From: Ceratothoa steindachneri
Taxonomy: Eukaryota > Arthropoda > Malacostraca > Isopoda > Cymothoidae
Reading direction: 5' to 3'
Length of the DNA: 64,000 nt
Assembly: GCA_963969495.1 (NCBI GenBank)
Contig: OZ018337.1
Coordinates: 84,914,777-84,978,776, forward strand
Below the pieces are notes generated by a model. The model saw only the letters and a program-made list of their open reading frames with translations. It did no database searches and was not told the DNA's origin. Within the stretch, counting starts at the first letter, position 1, and every line of letters starts with the position of its first letter. Shown in pieces: positions 60,704 through 64,000 of this stretch. The position numbers and the translations under genes are program-made.

Positions 60704-61335
60704 TTAGTGCTTCACACTCCTTTTGTGCTGTCCTAAAGTCCTAGTTAAAGATCTCCGAGAATTCGGACGGTATCGGGTTCTGAGGGGGACTGACTCCTGG
60801 GCTTCCTTCTTAGCTCGACCTCGAGTAAGGGCGGCCTGGGACACAGGGTCGGAGCTTACTTGTGGGCTCTGTCCTCTAAGTACAGAACAAAATTTTATGG
60901 GTGCTGAAATTACTTCAGCCCAGCCATCATAATATTGACACTGCAGGTAACATGTAACGACGTGGAATTGGTTTGCCCGCCCAAGGTAGTCATGTACCAC
61001 CGCAAATTTTTCATGGTTAGGGTCCACTGGGGGGAGGAGTTCGTCGGACACGATGAAACACGTACATCCTGTGTCCCTGACGAGAGTCGATACTCGGCAG
61101 CCGTTCACGCTGCCCTCCTCAGATTTCAAAGTTCGCGGTGAACTTTTATCAAAAATAAAATTTACCTGGTGGCCTGACGGAGGGGGAGAAGTTGCTGCTT
61201 GCGTCTGCACCACCCGGGAAGCCGGGGTGGCAATAATCTGGTGAACTTGGTAGGCTGGTCCACTTTTAAGCCTAGAATTGTGGGGGTAATTCCAGCTCAT
61301 GTGGTTTTCTACACCACAGGTGAAGCATATGATGG
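60704..61335 (-). pseudogene. Gypsy nucleocapsid knuckle and retropepsin
   Basis: At the start, C-F-T-C-G-V-E-N-H-M-S-W-N-Y is a CCHC zinc knuckle whose last ligand is Tyr instead of Cys. About 75 residues on, STLVRDTGCTCFIVSDELL (DTG at about 61075-61067) is the retropepsin active site, preceded by a typical VNG strand. The reading continues without RT motifs into a polar tail (ALTRGRAKKEAQ), typical of the spacer ahead of integrase in elements with this order. It would process the polyprotein. It lies in a different frame from both neighbours. Confidence 0.85.
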
Positions 61336-62302
61336 GTCGCTTCGGAAAGAGAGATGGAGGAGAAATCTTAACGGGAGGTTTGGAGTCACGTTGTTGGTTT
61401 TGGGGAATGAAGTTTGGGTTTTTACGGGGCCCGAAAACTTCGTCAGCTTTCCTGGGAAGGGGTGCGACTCCTTCCTTCTTTCCTGGTTTAGGGGTTGATG
61501 AGAAGTTCGATTTTCTTTTGGGTATAAATTATGGCTTGCGGCATAGACATCCGCTTCTTCGGTACATTCTTTAAAGGTCTGGCACTGACGATCCTTGACG
61601 AACGCGTGGATCTCCGTCGATGGAGACGCCAAAAATTGATCCCGCAAAACGAAGTGGGTTAAGGACTCGTAGTTAGAAACAACCTTTGAGGATTCTAAAC
61701 AAAATTTAAAATTCCTCTGAAGCATGTATCCGAATTGACGGAACGTCTGTCCGGGTTTAATACGACCTCCTCGAAATTCTTGGCTGTAGAAATCAGGATG
61801 CATATTATGGGCGACCAATAACTCAGCTTTTAAGGTGCTGTAGTTAATTGTACATTTAGATGGTAAAGATATAAAAATTTCGTGCAATTCACAATTTCAC
61901 AAGGGAGGTAATCTGACTACAACTTCAGCCTCCAGATCCATGTTATTAATTTCGAGGATCTTTTCGGAAGTGGGCTAAAAATTCTCCGAAATTCTCTCCG
62001 TCCTTGAAATTGGGAAGCTTTAGTAAGAGATTGGAGGGGGCTTCAGAACGTGAACTGGATGACTGTATTTCTGCTTTAACACGAGCTAATTCAATCTGAT
62101 GGTGAAGCTCAGCTTGTCTTTTCCGTTCCTCTCTTTCTCTTTCTTCTCTTTGGAATTCTTCTTTCTTCTCGTTGGATTTCTCTTTGTCTTTCTTCTCGTT
62201 GGATTTCTCTTTTTCTTTCTTCTCGTTGGATTTCTCTTTGTCCTTCTTCACGTTGGATTTCTCTTTCTCTTTCTGTTCTTTGCTCCTCTTGAACGTACTC
62301 AA
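61309..62302 (-). pseudogene. Gypsy Gag: charged N-terminus and capsid, frameshifted
   Basis: From ATG 62302 the protein opens MSTFKRSKEQKEKEK and then four near-identical blocks of about nine residues, with the form EKSNEKK(D/E)K. A charged helix (EREREERKRQAELHHQIELA) and the capsid start (LLLKLPNFKDGENFGEFLAH) follow. A frameshift near 61930 separates this from the rest of the capsid, including YSTLKAELLVAHNM, PGQTFRQFGYMLQRNFKF and LRDQFLASPSTEIHAFVKDR. The pattern matches the gag capsid of this gypsy group. The repeated charged blocks are a small in-gene tandem repeat (62155-62275). Confidence 0.8.
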
Positions 62303-62460
62303 TTAGTTATTTTCCGGAAAGTCTCAAGGACTCTCCTTGCGCTTTAAAGATTTCGAACTGAGTCATCTTTGCACTTGGGGGCGCAATAGTCAACCAACTA
62401 AAATTTCTTGCATCAATAATTATGCCTTCTAGAGAATTAGCCTACCTAGAATATGGGCAC
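62303..62460 (-). other. Leader and primer-binding-site region of the gypsy element
   Basis: Between LTR and gag on the minus strand. TTGCGCCCCCAAGTGC (minus; about 62388-62373) is the most PBS-like string, resembling the TGGCGCCC type, but it lies some 70 bp inside the LTR edge I assigned, so either the edge or the PBS call is off. Confidence 0.35.
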
Positions 62461-63699
62461 TGACCTATTCGTACTTATACAATATATAACTATTCGTTGA
62501 GGAAACTTATTTAATTATCTTTAGAGTGCGTGGATGTCTAGGCTGGCCAATATTATGTATCTTCGATATGCTTAAGAAGTGGACCTGAGCTCAAGGATAA
62601 TAATATTGCTATCATTAATAAAATAGAGTTTTATTAATAACTCTTAACAACACACAAAACGGAAAATATTGACGTAAACAGAGAATGGAAAGGGTCGTGG
62701 GGAATCTAGCTAATCCGAGGATTAAGATAGATTTAAAAAGGTAAAACAAATATAAAATTCAAGGGATGGGATGGTTCGCTGAACCATTTAAAGCACCGGA
62801 TAGAGATGACAAAAAGGGTTAAATACTCAGAGGTAACGTTCGGCTTACGTAATTATACTTGTTGTGTAGAGGAAGGCGACGTGAAGGAATTTTAGGTCCG
62901 CTGGCGAGTTCCAGCCTAAGAAGGGGGAATTAAATGATCCTGACGTGTCGTCTTGGGAATGCAAACCGTTTCTTGACGAACGACTTAAAGAACAATGGCT
63001 GTTCTACGTTGTTCTCTTCTGAACAACAGGGGGGAGGGGGGGGAGTGAGAACCGTCTCTTGTCTACGGGCTCTAGAACAATGGCTGTTCTAATGTTGTTC
63101 TCTTTTGAACAACAAGGGGGAAGGGTGAGAACCGTTTCTTGGCGAACGGGCTCAAAAAAACAATGGCTGTTCTAACGTTGTTCTCTTTCTGAACAACAGG
63201 GGGGGGGGGAGAACCGTTTCCTGTCAATGGGCTCGAATGAACAATGGCTGTTCTAACGTTGTTCTCTTTCTGAACAACAGAGGAAGCCTTGTAGACTTGG
63301 CGTCACGAAGGCTCAAACCTTGGCACTCAAGGGATATTTTCATTCTTCTGGACAAGTGATGGTGGATCTCGAGGTCAAGGGCCCTTTGGTGCACAAGGTG
63401 AGACTAGACCGTAGTGATGTCTCGCGAAGAAAATCTTGATCTCTAATCTGAATCTTTGTGGTTAAGTTTCTATATAAATAGCTGGGACATCTCCTTGGCG
63501 TGGGGGACAATGGATTGGGAGCTTCGAGGTAAAGCACAGCCAAGCCTAGAACAATGCCTTATATCCCCATAAGCCTAACTCTATCTGGCGAGCTCGCGGT
63601 GGGGCGAACGGGGGTAAGATAAACCTCCTTGTTTAAACATTGACTCAGGTGGCTGCGATAAGGCGCCAGCCTTCAAAGCGAAGATGCACGTGGGTAGCA
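62461..63699 (-). repeat. 5' LTR of the gypsy element, with internal expanded repeat
   Basis: On the minus strand it begins TGCTACCCAC (63699) and runs to about 62461; the same boundaries mark the solo LTR at 33637-34834. AATAAA (minus) lies near 62637-62632. A block of about 80 bp built around GAACAATGGCTGTTCTAACG and GTTGTTCTCTTTCTGAACAA, then a G-run and AGAACCGTTTCTTG, is present four times (about 62990, 63072, 63161, 63238). The solo LTR has it once (about 34384). Confidence 0.8.
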
Positions 63700-64000
63700 T
63701 CGTGGTTTTAAATAACCTTTGATACTTGTTGAAATTAAGCGGCCTCAACCCGTTCTATCACAGTATTTCTAAATTAAAGAATGTAAATTTATGATAAAAT
63801 TTGTTTAATAGTTGAGGCATTTATGCAAATCAAATATATAAATTGAATTAAAGATAACATCAGTTTTAAGGGATAACCAAAGATAGAACGTTTCTTTGCT
63901 ATATCTAAGAGAATTGATGAATAAACTACTAGCAATTAGAGATTTATCTACATAATGAGGGAAATAACGGGAGAAATGAAGACAACTAGGATAAAAAAGG
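63700..64000. other. AT-rich flank, no recognised feature
   Basis: Sequence beyond the LTR; nothing recognised. Confidence 0.5.

Larger units (their letters stand above)
59831..63699 (-). mobile_element. Gmr1-like Ty3/gypsy retrotransposon, 5' part, degraded
   Basis: On the minus strand the order is 5' LTR (63699-62461), leader, gag (62302-61309), zinc knuckle and protease (about 61335-60704), then integrase (about 60580-59832), where it enters the gap. Only about 0.5 kb separates the protease DTG from the integrase H2C2 finger, too little for RT plus RNase H (normally over 1.5 kb). Integrase upstream of RT is the domain order of Gmr1-like Ty3/gypsy elements. RT, RNase H and the 3' LTR would then lie left of the gap and are not present in the visible left flank. 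Gag frame switches and frameshifts show the copy is inactive. Confidence 0.8.

Noticed and set aside
59831..63699. Env-bearing endogenous retrovirus
   Set aside because: No envelope-like reading was seen. Gag, protease and integrase place it with Ty3/gypsy retrotransposons.

Overview
This window reads as intergenic or intronic DNA from a large, AT-rich animal genome, and I found no convincing host gene in it. The coding traces I recognise are broken copies of mobile-element proteins. The organism is most likely an arthropod, tentatively a crustacean. The pointers are long (TA)n and CT-rich microsatellites, ZBED-type hAT, piggyBac and mariner relics, a Gmr1-type Ty3/gypsy element, a non-LTR retrotransposon tail of a type I associate with crustaceans, and two unnamed ORF families that I remember mainly from arthropod genomes. 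The species call is inference.

Layout, left to right. 1-620: tail of a hAT transposase pseudogene cut by the window edge. 2.6-4.8 kb: a second ZBED/hAT relic with a 5' terminal inverted repeat (TIR). 7.5-8.05 kb: GC-rich LTR-like island. 8.17-9.2 kb: minus-strand piggyBac N-terminal relic. 11.8-16.4 kb: a two-LTR Ty3/gypsy-like element, plus strand, with an internally deleted coding region and LTRs rich in inverted repeats. 16.7-19.0 kb: a TIR-bounded element sitting between two (TA)n arrays and carrying a decayed member of an unnamed protein family. 24.8-25.5 kb: second GC-rich LTR-like island. 29.5 kb and 52.2 kb: two copies of a dispersed repeat. 33.6-34.8 kb: solo LTR (minus) related to the LTR at 62.5-63.7 kb. 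40.9-41.9 kb: minus-strand pseudogene of a second unnamed family. 43.2-44.5 kb: two tandem tRNA-derived SINE-like units. 46.2-47.3 kb: an internally deleted mariner inside a (TA)n array. 47.5-49.5 kb: a third ZBED/hAT relic with its 3' TIR. 50.1-50.5 kb: non-LTR retrotransposon C-terminal remnant. 53.2-54.4 kb: a miniature piggyBac with TTAA ends that keeps only the N-terminal region and the Cys-rich tail. 54.8 and 57.0 kb: a 285-bp direct repeat. 58.66-59.63 kb: a 27-bp minisatellite with a 270-bp higher-order period, running into a 200-N assembly gap. 59.8-63.7 kb: minus-strand Ty3/gypsy with gag, protease, integrase and 5' LTR, in which integrase directly follows protease.

The most unusual points are four. 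The unnamed family at 16.8-18.9 kb is framed by TIRs inside TA repeats, which suggests it is a DNA transposase. The gypsy element at the right has copia-like domain order. The two LTRs at 12 and 15 kb share a conserved, nested hairpin architecture. Two unrelated transposons are each flanked on both sides by TA arrays. All protein family calls come from reading translations by eye; none was confirmed by a search.
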